Origin: Sphingomonas sanguinis NBRC 13937
GTDB lineage: Bacteria; Pseudomonadota; Alphaproteobacteria; Sphingomonadales; Sphingomonadaceae
DNA: 64,000 nt
NCBI RefSeq assembly: GCF_001591005.1
Contig: NZ_BCTY01000005.1
Span: 1 to 64,000 of the forward strand
Direction: 5' to 3'
Position 1 is the stretch's first letter. Each line of letters begins with the position of its first letter. The notes under the pieces were generated by a model. The model saw nothing but the letters and a program-made list of their open reading frames with translations, was not told the DNA's origin and searched no databases. A program made the translations under genes and the position numbers. Shown one piece after another: positions 15,036 to 24,709 of the stretch.

Positions 15036-15099
15036 TTTCCCTTCCGTCCACGCCATCGAAATTGGCACCAAAACCACCGCGCTGCGTTACAGTGGCGGA

Positions 15100-15795
15100 A
15101 TGATCAAGGTCGCGAGCTACAATATCCGAAAGGGGATCGGCGCCGACCGCAGGCGCAATCCCGACCGTATCCTGGACGTGCTGCGCGAGGTGGATGCTGA
15201 CGTTATAGCCCTACAGGAGGCCGACCGCCGCTTCGGCGAGCGCGAAGGGGTGATCCCGCTTCACCTGCTGGATGATCACAGCGACTGGAAGCCGATCGTC
15301 TATGGTATGAAGGCCCGGTCGATGGGCTGGCATGGTAATACGATCCTGGTCCGCAAGACCGTGCAGATCCTGGATTTCGAGGCGATCCACCTGCCCTCGC
15401 TCGAGCCGCGAGGGGCGGTAATGGCGGATTTGCGGACCAAAAGCGGCGTCATTCGGGTGGTCGGCATGCACCTCGACCTGTCCGGCCTCTGGCGCAGGAG
15501 ACAGGCGGCGGCGATCCTGTCGCATCTGGCGAGTTGCGTCGAACCCTGTCCCACCGTCATGATGGGTGACCTGAACGAATGGACCCGCACCGCCGGGTGC
15601 CTTCGGGATTTTACGCGGGAGTTCATCATGGCGGACACCGGCCCCAGTTTCCATGCCAGGCGTCCCATCGGGCGGCTCGACCGGATCATGGTGACGCCCG
15701 ACCTCCACATCGCCGCCTGCGGGGTCCATGCGACGCCGATGTCGCGCAAGGCCTCCGACCATCTGCCCATCTGGGCGACTTTGGCACCTCGCTGA
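15100..15795 (+). CDS. Endonuclease/exonuclease/phosphatase (EEP) family protein, 231 aa
   Basis: EEP-fold phosphodiesterase. Visible motifs: SYNIRKG at the start (Asn metal ligand), ALQEADRR (catalytic Glu), GMHLDLS (His), MMGDLNEW (Asp and Asn), and SDHLPIWATL at the C-terminus (Asp-His pair). Substrates in this superfamily range from DNA to phospholipids and inositol phosphates, so no specific reaction can be given. The TGA stop overlaps the ATG of the patatin gene (TGATG), indicating a two-gene unit with a lipid acyl hydrolase and hinting at a lipid-related role. Confidence 0.85.
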   Translation: MIKVASYNIRKGIGADRRRNPDRILDVLREVDADVIALQEADRRFGEREGVIPLHLLDDHSDWKPIVYGMKARSMGWHGNTILVRKTVQILDFEAIHLPSLEPRGAVMADLRTKSGVIRVVGMHLDLSGLWRRRQAAAILSHLASCVEPCPTVMMGDLNEWTRTAGCLRDFTREFIMADTGPSFHARRPIGRLDRIMVTPDLHIAACGVHATPMSRKASDHLPIWATLAPR

Positions 15796-18077
15796 TGCGC
15801 GAAAAGGAACTGCGGCTGGCGCTGGTCTGCTATGGCGGCATCAGCCTGGCCGTCTACATGCACGGCATCACCAAGGAAATCTGGCGGATCGTCCGCGCCA
15901 GCCGCGCCTCGCATGAGGGCGATCCGCCGGCGTCCGCCGTCGATGCCGTCTATCAGGACCTGCTGGACGAGATGGCCGAGCGGGGCGGCGTTCGGGTTCG
16001 CGTGCTCGCCGACATCATCGCGGGCGCAAGTGCGGGCGGGATCAACGGCATTTTCCTGGGGCAGGCTCTGTCGACCGGCCAGTCGCTCGATCCGCTGACC
16101 GACCTGTGGCTGGAGGCGGGCGACATCGAGTCGCTGATCGCGCCCGAGGCCGCGCCGACCTCTCGCTTTTCCAAGATGTGGGCCCTGCCCATCGCGTGGA
16201 TGGCGGCGGGGCGCAGCGGCGACAAGATCGAGGCGCTGGACGACGATACCCGCGACGAGGTGCGCTACAAGCTCGGCCATCTCGTCCGCTCGCGCTGGTT
16301 CGAGCCGCCGTTCGACGCGGATGCCTTTACGGGCAAGCTGCTGGAGGCGTTCGACCGGATGGCGGCGGCCCCGGCGGGCAAGCGCCTGTTGCCGCCCGGC
16401 CAGCCGCTGGACCTGTTCGTCACCGTCACCGACTTCACCGGCCAGCCCCAGCGGCTGAAGCTCCATTCGCCGGGCGAAGTGGTCGAGACCGAGCATCGCA
16501 TGGTCGTCGACTTCACCGACAGCGGCGGCGGCCAGCTGGCGGCGATCCCCGAACTGGTCTTCGCCGCGCGCGCCACGTCGAGCTTTCCCGGTGCCTTCCC
16601 GCCCTTCACCGTGGCCGAGCTCGACCGCGTACTGGAAAGCCGGGACCAGCAATGGGACAGCCGCGACGAGTTTCTGCGCCGCGTCCTCCCCCGTCACCAT
16701 GCGGCGGGCGCCGCCGACAAGGCGGTGCTGATCGACGGTTCGGTGCTAGTCAACGCGCCCTTCCGTCCCGCCATCGACGCGCTCGGCCGCCGCCCGGCAC
16801 GGCGGCAGGTCGATCGGCGCTTCGTCTATATCGATCCCTTTCCGGGGATGCATTTCCGCCTGCCCGGCGGCGGCGGCCATCCCGGCTTCTTCCAGACCAT
16901 CATCGGCGCAATCAGCGAGCTGCCCCGGCAGCAGCCGATCCGCGACAATCTGGAGGCGATCGCCGCGCGCTCGGGCCGGATCGACCGGATGCAGGCGATC
17001 GTCGCCGCTATCCGCGAGGATGTGGAGGCCGAGATCGAGCAGCTGTTCGGCGGCACGTTCTTCCTGGACCGGCCGACCGCCGCACGGCTGGCCTCGTGGC
17101 GGGTGCGCGCCCAGGCCGCATCGGCGGCAAAGGCCGGGTTCAGCTACGCCGCCTACGGCCATTTGAAGCTCGCCAACGTCATCGACGCCATGGCGACGAT
17201 CTTTGCCGAGGCGATCGGGGACGAAGGGCCGCAGCGGCGCGGCCGCCTGCGCGCGATGATCGAGCGGACCATCACGGAGCGCTATGTCGGCGCAGAGGCG
17301 ATTCACTTCAAAGGCGGCTCCAGCAACGGCGCGCGTAACTTCCTCCGCGCCTTCGACCTCGGCTATCGCATTCGTCGCCTCCGCCTGCTCGCCCGTCGGC
17401 TGACCGCGCTGGAGGCCGATCATAGCGAAGCCGAGCTGGCCCCCGTGCGCGACGCCATCTACGAAATGCTGGCCGAATTTCTGGAGCGGCAGCAGGGCGC
17501 GGCCCATGCCGACATGGCTCACGACATTCGCCACGCCCGCGATGATGGCGGGCCGCTGCTCGACCAGTTGGAGGCGCGGCTCGACCTGATCCGGCTGGAC
17601 GGGGAAACCGATGCCCGGCTGGCCGCCGCCTTTGCCGGACTGCCACGCTCCGCCCGGCGGACCTTGCTGCTGACCTATCTGGGGTTTCCCTATTTCGACG
17701 TGGCGACCTTGCCGCTGTTGCAGGGCGAAGGGCTGGACGAGTTCGATCCGATCAAGGTCGACCGCATCGCGCCCGACGACGCGACCGCGATCCGTTCGGG
17801 CGGGGCGGAGGCGACCCTGAAGGGCATCCAGTTCCTGACCTTCGGCGCGTTCTTCAGCCGCAGCTACCGCGAGAACGACTATCTCTGGGGTCGTCTGCAC
17901 GGCGCGGAGCGGATGATCGACATCGCCATTTCGACCCTACCCTCGACCATCCGATTGAAGCCTGGTGCGGTCGCCGCGTTCAAGCGGCGCGCTTTCCTTG
18001 CCATCTTAGACGAGGAGAAAGAGCGGCTGACCGCCGTCGCGCCGCTGATCGCCTCGCTTCGCCGCGAGATCGGCTGA
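15795..18077 (+). CDS. Long patatin-like phospholipase (TIGR03607-type), 760 aa
   Basis: Patatin-fold acyl hydrolase. The oxyanion-hole region is CYGGISLAVYMHG near the N-terminus; the nucleophile elbow is GASAGGING at about residues 75-83 (Ser of G-x-S-x-G); and the catalytic-dyad Asp lies in IDGSVLVNAPF. A long C-terminal part (about residues 380-760) is conserved in sphingomonad homologues but has no assigned function. I chose ATG 15795, which overlaps the preceding stop, over a frame extension inside the EEP gene. No signal peptide is seen, so it probably acts in the cytoplasm or at the inner membrane face. Confidence 0.9.
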   Translation: MREKELRLALVCYGGISLAVYMHGITKEIWRIVRASRASHEGDPPASAVDAVYQDLLDEMAERGGVRVRVLADIIAGASAGGINGIFLGQALSTGQSLDPLTDLWLEAGDIESLIAPEAAPTSRFSKMWALPIAWMAAGRSGDKIEALDDDTRDEVRYKLGHLVRSRWFEPPFDADAFTGKLLEAFDRMAAAPAGKRLLPPGQPLDLFVTVTDFTGQPQRLKLHSPGEVVETEHRMVVDFTDSGGGQLAAIPELVFAARATSSFPGAFPPFTVAELDRVLESRDQQWDSRDEFLRRVLPRHHAAGAADKAVLIDGSVLVNAPFRPAIDALGRRPARRQVDRRFVYIDPFPGMHFRLPGGGGHPGFFQTIIGAISELPRQQPIRDNLEAIAARSGRIDRMQAIVAAIREDVEAEIEQLFGGTFFLDRPTAARLASWRVRAQAASAAKAGFSYAAYGHLKLANVIDAMATIFAEAIGDEGPQRRGRLRAMIERTITERYVGAEAIHFKGGSSNGARNFLRAFDLGYRIRRLRLLARRLTALEADHSEAELAPVRDAIYEMLAEFLERQQGAAHADMAHDIRHARDDGGPLLDQLEARLDLIRLDGETDARLAAAFAGLPRSARRTLLLTYLGFPYFDVATLPLLQGEGLDEFDPIKVDRIAPDDATAIRSGGAEATLKGIQFLTFGAFFSRSYRENDYLWGRLHGAERMIDIAISTLPSTIRLKPGAVAAFKRRAFLAILDEEKERLTAVAPLIASLRREIG

Positions 18078-18176
18078 AGGCTGGTCATGCCCGAACAACG
18101 CGGCTAGACCGCCAGCCCATGGCGACGTCCGCCCGTCTCTTCAGGGGGCGGCGGACCGGGTTACGCGGAGAAGCGC

Positions 18177-18485
18177 ATGCAGTTCCTGAAAATGCTGTTC
18201 TGGTGCCTGCTGGCCTTTCTGGCCGCAGCCTTCACGATCGGGAACTGGACGACCGTGCCGATCCGGCTGGTCGGCGGGTTGGTGGCGGACGTGAACCTGC
18301 CGCTGCTGCTGTTCCTGACCTTCTTGCTGGGCCTGGTGCCGACGCTGATCTGGCAGCATGCGGCACGCTGGCGGCTGCGTCAGCGGCTGAGCGCGGCGGA
18401 GCGTTCGCTCGCCGCCGTTTCGGCCGAGACGAGCGCCTATGTCGCGCCCGTACCCACCACCCCCACCACCGAGCCGATGGTCTGA
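18177..18485 (+). CDS. lapA: LapA-domain (DUF1049) inner membrane protein, 102 aa
   Basis: Two transmembrane helices (about residues 5-21 and 38-60) with the LapA pattern FTIGNWTTVPIRL between them, then a basic cytoplasmic tail. In enterobacteria LapA works with LapB in controlling lipopolysaccharide synthesis through LpxC turnover; lapB is not here. ATG 18177 follows GGAG at a good distance. It is the first gene of a run into pyrF and the trp genes, an order common in alphaproteobacteria. Confidence 0.85.
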   Translation: MQFLKMLFWCLLAFLAAAFTIGNWTTVPIRLVGGLVADVNLPLLLFLTFLLGLVPTLIWQHAARWRLRQRLSAAERSLAAVSAETSAYVAPVPTTPTTEPMV

Positions 18486-18492
18486 TTTTCCC

Positions 18493-19167
18493 ATGAGCAA
18501 CCGCATCTATGTCGCCATCGACACGCCCGACCTCGCCCGCGCCCAGGCGCTGGCGCAAAAGGTCCGCCACCATGTCGGTGGCCTGAAGCTGGGGCTGGAA
18601 TTCTTCTGCGCGCACGGTGCTGGCGGCGTGCGGGAGATGGCGCATATCGGCCTGCCGATATTCCTCGACCTGAAACTGCACGACATTCCCAACACGGTCG
18701 CCAAGGCGGTCCAGTCGCTGGGGCCGCTGGCCCCCGCCATCCTGACGGTCCATGCCAGCGGTGGTCGCGCGATGCTGGAGGATGCCAAGGCCGCCGCTCC
18801 CGTCGGCACCAAGGTCGTCGCGGTCACCATGCTGACGAGCCTGGACGCCAACGACCTGTCCGACACGGGCGTCGTCGGCTCGCCCGCCGATCATGTCCGC
18901 CGCCTGGCCGACCTGGCGGCGGAGTCCGGTGTCGACGGCATCGTCTGTTCGGGTGAAGAGGTCGCGGCGGTCAAGAAGGCATGGCCCAAGGGCTTCTTCG
19001 TGGTGCCCGGCGTTCGCCCTGCGAACGGCGTGATCGGCGACCAGAAGCGCGTCGTCACCCCGCGCGCCGCGATGGACGCCGGTGCCTCGATCCTGGTCAT
19101 CGGTCGCCCGATCACCCAGGCCGAAGACCCCGACGCGGCCGCGCGGGCGATCGCCGCCACGCTCTAA
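18493..19167 (+). CDS. pyrF: Orotidine-5'-phosphate decarboxylase, 224 aa
   Basis: Converts OMP to UMP, the last step of de novo UMP synthesis. The catalytic signature FLDLKLHDIPNT (D-x-K-x2-D) is present near residues 55-66; the phosphate-binding GVRP motif and the final IGRPIT are intact. Length matches the bacterial short class. ATG 18493 lies 8 bp after lapA and gives the family N-terminus (IYVAIDTPDLA); the frame extends upstream but the additional residues are a proline-rich artefact of the lapA end. Confidence 0.96.
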   Translation: MSNRIYVAIDTPDLARAQALAQKVRHHVGGLKLGLEFFCAHGAGGVREMAHIGLPIFLDLKLHDIPNTVAKAVQSLGPLAPAILTVHASGGRAMLEDAKAAAPVGTKVVAVTMLTSLDANDLSDTGVVGSPADHVRRLADLAAESGVDGIVCSGEEVAAVKKAWPKGFFVVPGVRPANGVIGDQKRVVTPRAAMDAGASILVIGRPITQAEDPDAAARAIAATL

Positions 19168-19202
19168 GACGTTTTTCGACCCCTCCCATTCGGGAAACGA
19201 TC

Positions 19203-19844
19203 ATGCCCACCACCGCCAAGATCTGCGGACTGACGACGACCGCCACGCTCGACGCTGCCCTGGGCGGGGGGGCGAGCCATGTCGGCTTCGTCTTCTTCCC
19301 GGCCTCGCCCCGTCACCTAACCTTCGACGTGGCGGCAGGGCTGGCGGGACGCGTGCCCGACCATGTCCAGCGGGTCGGCGTCTTCGTCGATCCCGACGAC
19401 CAGTTGCTGGAGGCAGCGGTCCGCGCCGGAACGCTGGACGCGATCCAGCTCCACCGTACCGCCCCCGCCCGCGTCGCCGCGATCCGCGCGAAGTTCGACC
19501 GAGAGGTCTGGGCCGCCGTCGCGATCAAGGCGCGTGGCGACGTCGATAAGGCGCGCGATTATGCGGGGGCCGCCACCCTGATCCTCTATGACGCCAAGAC
19601 CCCGGACGATGCGTCCTTGCCCGGCGGTATGGGCCTGCGCTTCGACTGGAGCCTGTTGGACGGCGTGCGCCATCCGCTGCGCTGGGCGTTGTCGGGCGGA
19701 CTGGATGCCGGTAACGTGGCGGAGGCGATCCGCCGCACGGGTGCGCCGCTGGTCGATGTGTCGTCGGGCGTCGAAAGCGCGCCGGGCGTCAAGGATATGG
19801 ACAAGATCGCAGGCTTCCTTAAAGCCGTTGCGACAAATCAGTGA
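19203..19844 (+). CDS. trpF: Phosphoribosylanthranilate isomerase, 213 aa
   Basis: Amadori rearrangement step of tryptophan synthesis. KICGL at residues 6-10 carries the catalytic Cys; Asp of the general acid sits in VDVSSGVESAPGVKD, whose SSGVE-PG signature is diagnostic. HVGFVFFPASPR is the substrate-loop strand. It lies between pyrF and trpB with gaps of 35 and 44 bp; the trp genes E, G, D and C are not in the window, the usual split in alphaproteobacteria. Confidence 0.96.
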   Translation: MPTTAKICGLTTTATLDAALGGGASHVGFVFFPASPRHLTFDVAAGLAGRVPDHVQRVGVFVDPDDQLLEAAVRAGTLDAIQLHRTAPARVAAIRAKFDREVWAAVAIKARGDVDKARDYAGAATLILYDAKTPDDASLPGGMGLRFDWSLLDGVRHPLRWALSGGLDAGNVAEAIRRTGAPLVDVSSGVESAPGVKDMDKIAGFLKAVATNQ

Positions 19845-19888
19845 CAGGATCGTTTGCAGGCCTCGCCCCGGCAACGCTCAAGGAATAG

Positions 19889-21124
19889 ATGATGAACGCC
19901 CCCAACTCCTTTCGCGCCCAGCCCGACGAGCGTGGCCATTTCGGTGATTATGGTGGCCGCTATGTCGCCGAGACACTGATGCCGTTGATCCTGGACCTGG
20001 AGCGTGAATATCGCGCGGCGCAGGTCGATCCGGCATTCAAGGCCGAGTTCGACGACCTGATGACCCATTATGTCGGTCGCCCCAGCCCGATGTATTATGC
20101 CGAGCGCCTGACCGAGACGCTGCGCGCCAGCGCCCCCGAGGGCAAGGGTCCGAAAATCTATTTCAAGCGCGAAGAACTGAACCACACCGGCGCGCACAAG
20201 ATCAACAACTGCATCGGCCAGATCCTGCTCGCCAAGCGGATGGGCAAGACGCGGATCATCGCCGAGACGGGCGCGGGCCAGCACGGCGTGGCGACCGCGA
20301 CGGTGGCGGCCCGCTTCGGCATCCCCTGCACCATCTTCATGGGCGCGCGCGATATCGAGCGCCAGGCGCCCAACGTCTTCCGCATGAAGCTGCTCGGCGC
20401 GGAGGTTCGCCCGGTCACGTCGGGCGCGCAGACGCTGAAGGATGCGATGAACGAGGCGCTGCGCGACTGGGTCGCCAATGTCCACGACACCTTCTACATC
20501 ATCGGCACGGCGGCGGGCCCGCATCCCTATCCCGAGATGGTTCGCGACTTCCAGTCGGTGATCGGCACCGAATCCAAGGCGCAGATCATGGAGGCCGAAG
20601 GCCGTCTGCCCGACCTGCTGATCGCCTCGGTCGGTGGCGGGTCGAATGCGATCGGCCTGTTCCACCCCTTCCTGGACGACGCCGATGTCGCGATGCTGGG
20701 CATCGAAGCGGCGGGTCATGGCCTGAGCACCACGCAGCATGCCGCCAGCTTGACCGGCGGCAAGCCTGGCATCCTGCACGGTAATAAGACCTATCTGCTG
20801 CAGGACGAGGACGGCCAGATCGCCGAGGCGCATTCGATCTCGGCGGGCCTCGACTATCCGGGCATCGGGCCCGAACATAGCTGGCTGAACGACACCGGCC
20901 GTGTCGTCTATGAAGGCATCACCGATACCGAAGCGCTGGACGCGTTCCAGCTATGCTGCCGGGTCGAGGGGATCATCCCCGCGCTGGAGTGCGCCCATGC
21001 GCTCGCCGGTCTGTTGAAGCGCGCGCCGACGATGGACCGCGACCAGATCATCCTGATCAATATTTCGGGTCGCGGCGACAAGGACATCTTCACCGTCGCC
21101 GACGCCATGGGAGTGAAGATGTGA
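19889..21124 (+). CDS. trpB: Tryptophan synthase beta chain, 411 aa
   Basis: PLP-dependent half of tryptophan synthase; condenses indole with serine. The PLP lysine is in [10 protein letters not shown] (about residues 91-100), the phosphate-binding loop in VGGGSNAIG, and the cofactor-ring Ser in ISGRGDKD near the C-terminus. Full-length TrpB1 type. Two ATGs in a row open the gene; the first is annotated. Its stop overlaps the GTG start of trpA. Confidence 0.98.
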   Translation: MMNAPNSFRAQPDERGHFGDYGGRYVAETLMPLILDLEREYRAAQVDPAFKAEFDDLMTHYVGRPSPMYYAERLTETLRASAPEGKGPKIYFKREELNHTGAHKINNCIGQILLAKRMGKTRIIAETGAGQHGVATATVAARFGIPCTIFMGARDIERQAPNVFRMKLLGAEVRPVTSGAQTLKDAMNEALRDWVANVHDTFYIIGTAAGPHPYPEMVRDFQSVIGTESKAQIMEAEGRLPDLLIASVGGGSNAIGLFHPFLDDADVAMLGIEAAGHGLSTTQHAASLTGGKPGILHGNKTYLLQDEDGQIAEAHSISAGLDYPGIGPEHSWLNDTGRVVYEGITDTEALDAFQLCCRVEGIIPALECAHALAGLLKRAPTMDRDQIILINISGRGDKDIFTVADAMGVKM

Positions 21125-21933
21125 GCCGCATCGCCGACACCTTCGCCGCCTGTGCCGAGGCGGGACGCGCCGCGCTCGTCACCTTCGTGACGGCGGGTGA
21201 TCCGACGTCGGGCGACACCGCCGCGATCCTCGACGCGCTGGTCGCGGGCGGTGCGGACGTGATCGAACTGGGCATGCCCTTCACCGATCCGATGGCCGAC
21301 GGCCCGGCGATCCAGAAGGCCAACATCCGCAGCCTGGGCGCAGGCACCCGCACCGCCGACGTGCTGTCCATCGCCCAAGCGTTCCGGGAGCGGCATGCAA
21401 ACGTGCCGCTGGTCCTGATGGGCTATGCCAATCCGATGACGGTGCGTGGCCCCGACTGGTTCGCCGAGGCCGCCGCCGAAGCGGGCGTCGACGGCGTGAT
21501 CTGCGTCGATGTTCCGGCCGAAGAGGACGACGCACTGGGCGTCGCGCTGCGCGAAAAGGGCATTGCCTCGATCCGCCTCGCCACCCCGACCAGCGACGCC
21601 GCGCGCCTGCCGACGATTTTGACGGGTGCCGATGGTTTCCTCTATTATGTCTCGGTCGCAGGGATCACCGGTCAGCAACAGGCGGCGCAGGCCTCGATCG
21701 AGGATGCGGTCGCGCGGCTGAAGGCAGCAACGTCTCTGCCCGTCGCGGTCGGCTTCGGTGTCCGTACCCCCGAACAGGCGGCGGCGATCGGTCGCGTGGC
21801 GGACGGCGTGGTCGTCGGCTCGGCCATCGTCGATCTGGTCGGCGAACATGGCGCGGCGGCCCCGGAGCCGGTCCGCGCCTATATCGAAACTCTCTCGTCG
21901 GCGCTGGCCGACGCCCGCAAGGAACTCGCATGA
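21121..21933 (+). CDS. trpA: Tryptophan synthase alpha chain, 270 aa
   Basis: TIM-barrel subunit that releases indole from indole-3-glycerol phosphate. Catalytic Glu in VIELGMPF and Asp in PMADGP match Glu49 and Asp60 of the Salmonella enzyme, and the phosphate-binding GFGVRTPEQ is present. The start is GTG 21121, overlapping the trpB stop (GTGA), which gives the right family N-terminus ([10 protein letters not shown]). Its stop in turn overlaps the accD start (ATGA), so trpB, trpA and accD are translationally coupled. Confidence 0.97.
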   Translation: MSRIADTFAACAEAGRAALVTFVTAGDPTSGDTAAILDALVAGGADVIELGMPFTDPMADGPAIQKANIRSLGAGTRTADVLSIAQAFRERHANVPLVLMGYANPMTVRGPDWFAEAAAEAGVDGVICVDVPAEEDDALGVALREKGIASIRLATPTSDAARLPTILTGADGFLYYVSVAGITGQQQAAQASIEDAVARLKAATSLPVAVGFGVRTPEQAAAIGRVADGVVVGSAIVDLVGEHGAAAPEPVRAYIETLSSALADARKELA

Positions 21934-22784
21934 GCTGGCTCAACAGCGTCCGCAACGTCATCCCCTTCGTCGTCAAGAAGGAGACGCCCGACAATCTCTG
22001 GCACAAGTGCAAGGGATGCGGGCAGATGGTCTTCACCAAGGAACTGGAAGACAATCTGAATGTCTGCCCGAAATGCGATCACCACGACCGCATCGGGCCC
22101 AAGGTGCGTTTCCGCCATCTGCTCGATGAGGGCAGCTGCAACGAGCTGCCCGCGCCCAAGGTGCCGGAAGACCCGCTCAAGTTCCGCGACTCCAAGCGCT
22201 ATGCCGACCGGCTGAAGGCTGCCCGCACCAATGCCGCCGAGACGGACGCATTGGTCAATGCGCGCGGCACCATCCTGGGCCACAAGGTCGTGGTCGGCGT
22301 GCAGGACTTCGCCTTCATGGGTGGCTCGATGGGGCTGGCCGTTGGCGAAGCGTTCGTGCGCGGCGTGGAAGCGGCGATCGCCGACCATTGCCCCTATGTC
22401 ATCTTCACCGCTTCGGGCGGCGCGCGCATGCAGGAGGGCATTCTCAGCCTGATGCAGATGCCGCGCACCACGGTCGCAATCCAGATGCTGCACGATGCGG
22501 GCCTACCTTATATCGTCGTGCTGACCGACCCGACTTCGGGCGGCGTGATGGCGGCCTACGCGATGCTGGGTGACGTGCAGATCGCCGAGCCCAAGGCGAC
22601 GCTGGCCTTTACCGGCCGCCGCGTTATCGAGAACACGATCCGCGAGAAGCTGCCCGACGATTTCCAGACCTCGGAATATTATCTGGACCACGGCATGCTC
22701 GACATGGTCGTCCATCGGCGTGACCTGCGCGAGCGTCTGGCAACCATCATCGGTTATCTGACGGGATCGCGTCAGGCGGCCTGA
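21930..22784 (+). CDS. accD: Acetyl-CoA carboxylase carboxyltransferase subunit beta, 284 aa
   Basis: Transfers the carboxyl group from biotin to acetyl-CoA in the first step of fatty acid synthesis, with AccA. An N-terminal C4 zinc ribbon (CKGCGQ, then CPKCDHH) spans about residues 27-50; the crotonase-fold domain shows [24 protein letters not shown] and [11 protein letters not shown]. Full length. A GAGGCGG/CCGCCTC hairpin follows at 22815-22838, ending this part of the operon or attenuating folC. Confidence 0.98.
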   Translation: MSWLNSVRNVIPFVVKKETPDNLWHKCKGCGQMVFTKELEDNLNVCPKCDHHDRIGPKVRFRHLLDEGSCNELPAPKVPEDPLKFRDSKRYADRLKAARTNAAETDALVNARGTILGHKVVVGVQDFAFMGGSMGLAVGEAFVRGVEAAIADHCPYVIFTASGGARMQEGILSLMQMPRTTVAIQMLHDAGLPYIVVLTDPTSGGVMAAYAMLGDVQIAEPKATLAFTGRRVIENTIREKLPDDFQTSEYYLDHGMLDMVVHRRDLRERLATIIGYLTGSRQAA

Positions 22785-22814
22785 TCCGTCGCTTTTCACA
22801 AGAGTTGGAATTAT

Positions 22815-22840
22815 GAGGCGGGCCGCGAGGTCCGCCTCTT
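22815..22840 (+). terminator. Hairpin after accD
   Basis: GAGGCGG (22815-22821) pairs exactly with CCGCCTC (22832-22838) across a 10-base loop, followed by TTGT. It is a moderate intrinsic terminator or attenuator between accD and folC. Confidence 0.55.
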
Positions 22841-22866
22841 GTCTGTCTGCCCATAGGGATCGACCG

Positions 22867-24186
22867 ATGCCCGATCATGCCCGTTCCGATCACCCGGCCG
22901 TCCAGGCGCAACTCGACCGGCTTTGGGCCTTGTCGCCCGGTGCGGACGTGCTGGGGCTGGAGCGGATCACGACGCTGCTGGCCCGGTTGGGCAACCCCCA
23001 GCTTCATCTGCCGCCGGTGTTCCATGTCGCGGGCACCAACGGCAAGGGGTCGACCTGCGCCTTTCTGCGCGCCGCGATCGAGGCGTCGGGGCAGAGCGTG
23101 CATGTCTATTCCAGCCCGCACCTGGTTCGCTTCAACGAGCGTATCCGCATCGCCGGGCGGCTGATCGACGATGAGGCGCTGGCAGGGGTGCTGGAAGAGG
23201 TGCTGGCCCAAGCCGAGGGTATCGGAGCGAGCTTCTTCGAGGTGACGACCGCCGCCGCCTTCCTGTGCTTCGCCCGCACTCCGGCGGCCGCGACGATCAT
23301 CGAGGTCGGGCTGGGCGGTCGCCTGGACGCGACCAATATCCTGCCGCCCCCGGCCGTGTGCGGCATCGCTGCGCTTGGCATCGACCATGAGGCGTTTCTC
23401 GGCCGCAGCCTGACCGGCATCGCCCGCGAAAAGGCGGGTATTGCCAAGTCCGGCATCCCGCTGGTCACGATGGACTATGCCACACCGTTGCGCGATGCGA
23501 TCGAGGCCGTCGCTGCGACAGCGGGTGCGCCCGTCTTCGCGCGAGGCCGCGACTGGTCGAGCGATAGGACGAAGACCGGCATCCGTTACGAGGATCGCCA
23601 GGGCAGGCTTACCCTGCCCCGCCCGGCCTTGTCGGGTTCGCATCAGTCGCGCAACCTGGCGCTGGCGGTCGCCATGATCCGCCATCAATCGGCCGTGTCG
23701 GTTCCCGACCAGGCCCTGCAAGCCGCCGCCACGCGTGCAAGCTGGCCTGCCCGCATGCAGCCGCTGCGTCACGGGCCGCTCACCGCCCGGTTACCGGACG
23801 GCAGTCGGTGCTGGCTGGACGGCGCGCATAACCCCTCGGCGGCCACGCCGGTCGCGCGGGCCATGGCCCGCTGGCGGTCGCAGGGACCGAGTGCTTTGGT
23901 GCTGGGCATGCTGGCCAACAAGGAGGCCGGGCCCGTGCTCCAGCGGCTGGGCGCGATGGTCGATCTGGTGGTGACGGTGCCGGTTCCCCATCATGCCTGC
24001 CATGCGCCCGACGCGCTGGCGCAGCAGGCGCGAGACTTGGGCATGGACGCCCTATCGGCCGATGATCCGGCGGCGGCGTTGAGCGTCATTGCCGAGCGCT
24101 TCGGTCGTCCCGCCCAGCTGCTGATCGCCGGGTCGCTGTATCTGGCCGGGCAGGTTCTGGAGCAGAACGGCGAAGCGCCGGATTGA
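22867..24186 (+). CDS. folC: Bifunctional folylpolyglutamate/dihydrofolate synthase, 439 aa
   Basis: Adds glutamate to dihydropteroate and to reduced folates. The Mur-ligase P-loop is GTNGKGST near residue 57; further signatures are SPHLVRFNERI, VGLGGRLDATN and LDGAHNP. ATG 22867 lies 28 bp beyond the hairpin after accD; longer in-frame starts run through the hairpin and are unlikely. accD-folC adjacency is widely conserved in proteobacteria. Confidence 0.96.
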   Translation: MPDHARSDHPAVQAQLDRLWALSPGADVLGLERITTLLARLGNPQLHLPPVFHVAGTNGKGSTCAFLRAAIEASGQSVHVYSSPHLVRFNERIRIAGRLIDDEALAGVLEEVLAQAEGIGASFFEVTTAAAFLCFARTPAAATIIEVGLGGRLDATNILPPPAVCGIAALGIDHEAFLGRSLTGIAREKAGIAKSGIPLVTMDYATPLRDAIEAVAATAGAPVFARGRDWSSDRTKTGIRYEDRQGRLTLPRPALSGSHQSRNLALAVAMIRHQSAVSVPDQALQAAATRASWPARMQPLRHGPLTARLPDGSRCWLDGAHNPSAATPVARAMARWRSQGPSALVLGMLANKEAGPVLQRLGAMVDLVVTVPVPHHACHAPDALAQQARDLGMDALSADDPAAALSVIAERFGRPAQLLIAGSLYLAGQVLEQNGEAPD

Positions 24187-24215
24187 TACGGTCAAGCGTG
24201 ATCGCCAATCTGTTT

Positions 24216-24251
24216 ATTTGCGATTGACTATCAATAGCGGGGAATTAGCAT
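24216..24251 (+). promoter_or_regulatory. Fur-like palindrome over the promoter of the 24281 gene
   Basis: ATTGA-CTA-TCAAT (24223-24235) sits within TTTGCGATTGACTATCAATAG, which resembles alphaproteobacterial Fur boxes. It covers a -35-like TTGACT (24224-24229), spaced 16 bp from a -10-like TAGCAT (24246-24251). Repressor binding there would block RNA polymerase directly. Assignment to Fur rather than another regulator rests on pattern memory. Confidence 0.5.
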
Positions 24252-24280
24252 GGGGCTCATAATCATGGAGTCCCAAGCCG

Positions 24281-24709
24281 ATGGCCGAAACCCAGACCCT
24301 TGCCGCAGCCCTTCCGCATATGCTGCCGGCCTGCCCCCACGCCCGGATTGCGCTGTTCGCCGTTCGCCGGATGGGTGCGCATGGTCTGGCCGATGCGCGG
24401 GCGGCGCATACGTTGTTCACCGTGTTCGGACAGGATTTCCGGCGGCCGCTGGTGCTTATGCGCGCGCTGATGGCGGACCTGGCCGCTCACGCGACGGGCC
24501 AGATCGCCATCGCCCCGTGTTGCTGCGGTCGGATGACGGCGGCGGAGGCGGCGTTGATGACCATCCTGGCGCAGATGGAGGTTGCCCCCGAAAAGGCCCG
24601 TTTCCTGATGGCGGACCTGCTCGGCGTGCGGCGCATCGATGGTGTACTCGCCAGCGCGGCGGCAGTCAGCGCCGCCTTTGCCGATGAGGGGCGACCGATC
24701 AGTTACTGA
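24281..24709 (+). CDS. Sphingomonad conserved protein with CCC motif (DUF6628-like), 142 aa
   Basis: I recognise this only as a small helical protein conserved in sphingomonads, probably DUF6628. No transmembrane segment or known catalytic motif. The striking feature is IAPCCCGRMTAAE at about residues 78-90: three adjacent cysteines followed by Gly-Arg. Another Cys (Cys18) is near the N-terminus in the stretch PACPHARIALFAVRRMG. With a Fur-like site over its promoter, iron, heme or Fe-S handling is a reasonable idea, but nothing proves it. It runs tail to tail with the AmpG-like gene, overlapping by 11 bp. Confidence 0.8.
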   Translation: MAETQTLAAALPHMLPACPHARIALFAVRRMGAHGLADARAAHTLFTVFGQDFRRPLVLMRALMADLAAHATGQIAIAPCCCGRMTAAEAALMTILAQMEVAPEKARFLMADLLGVRRIDGVLASAAAVSAAFADEGRPISY

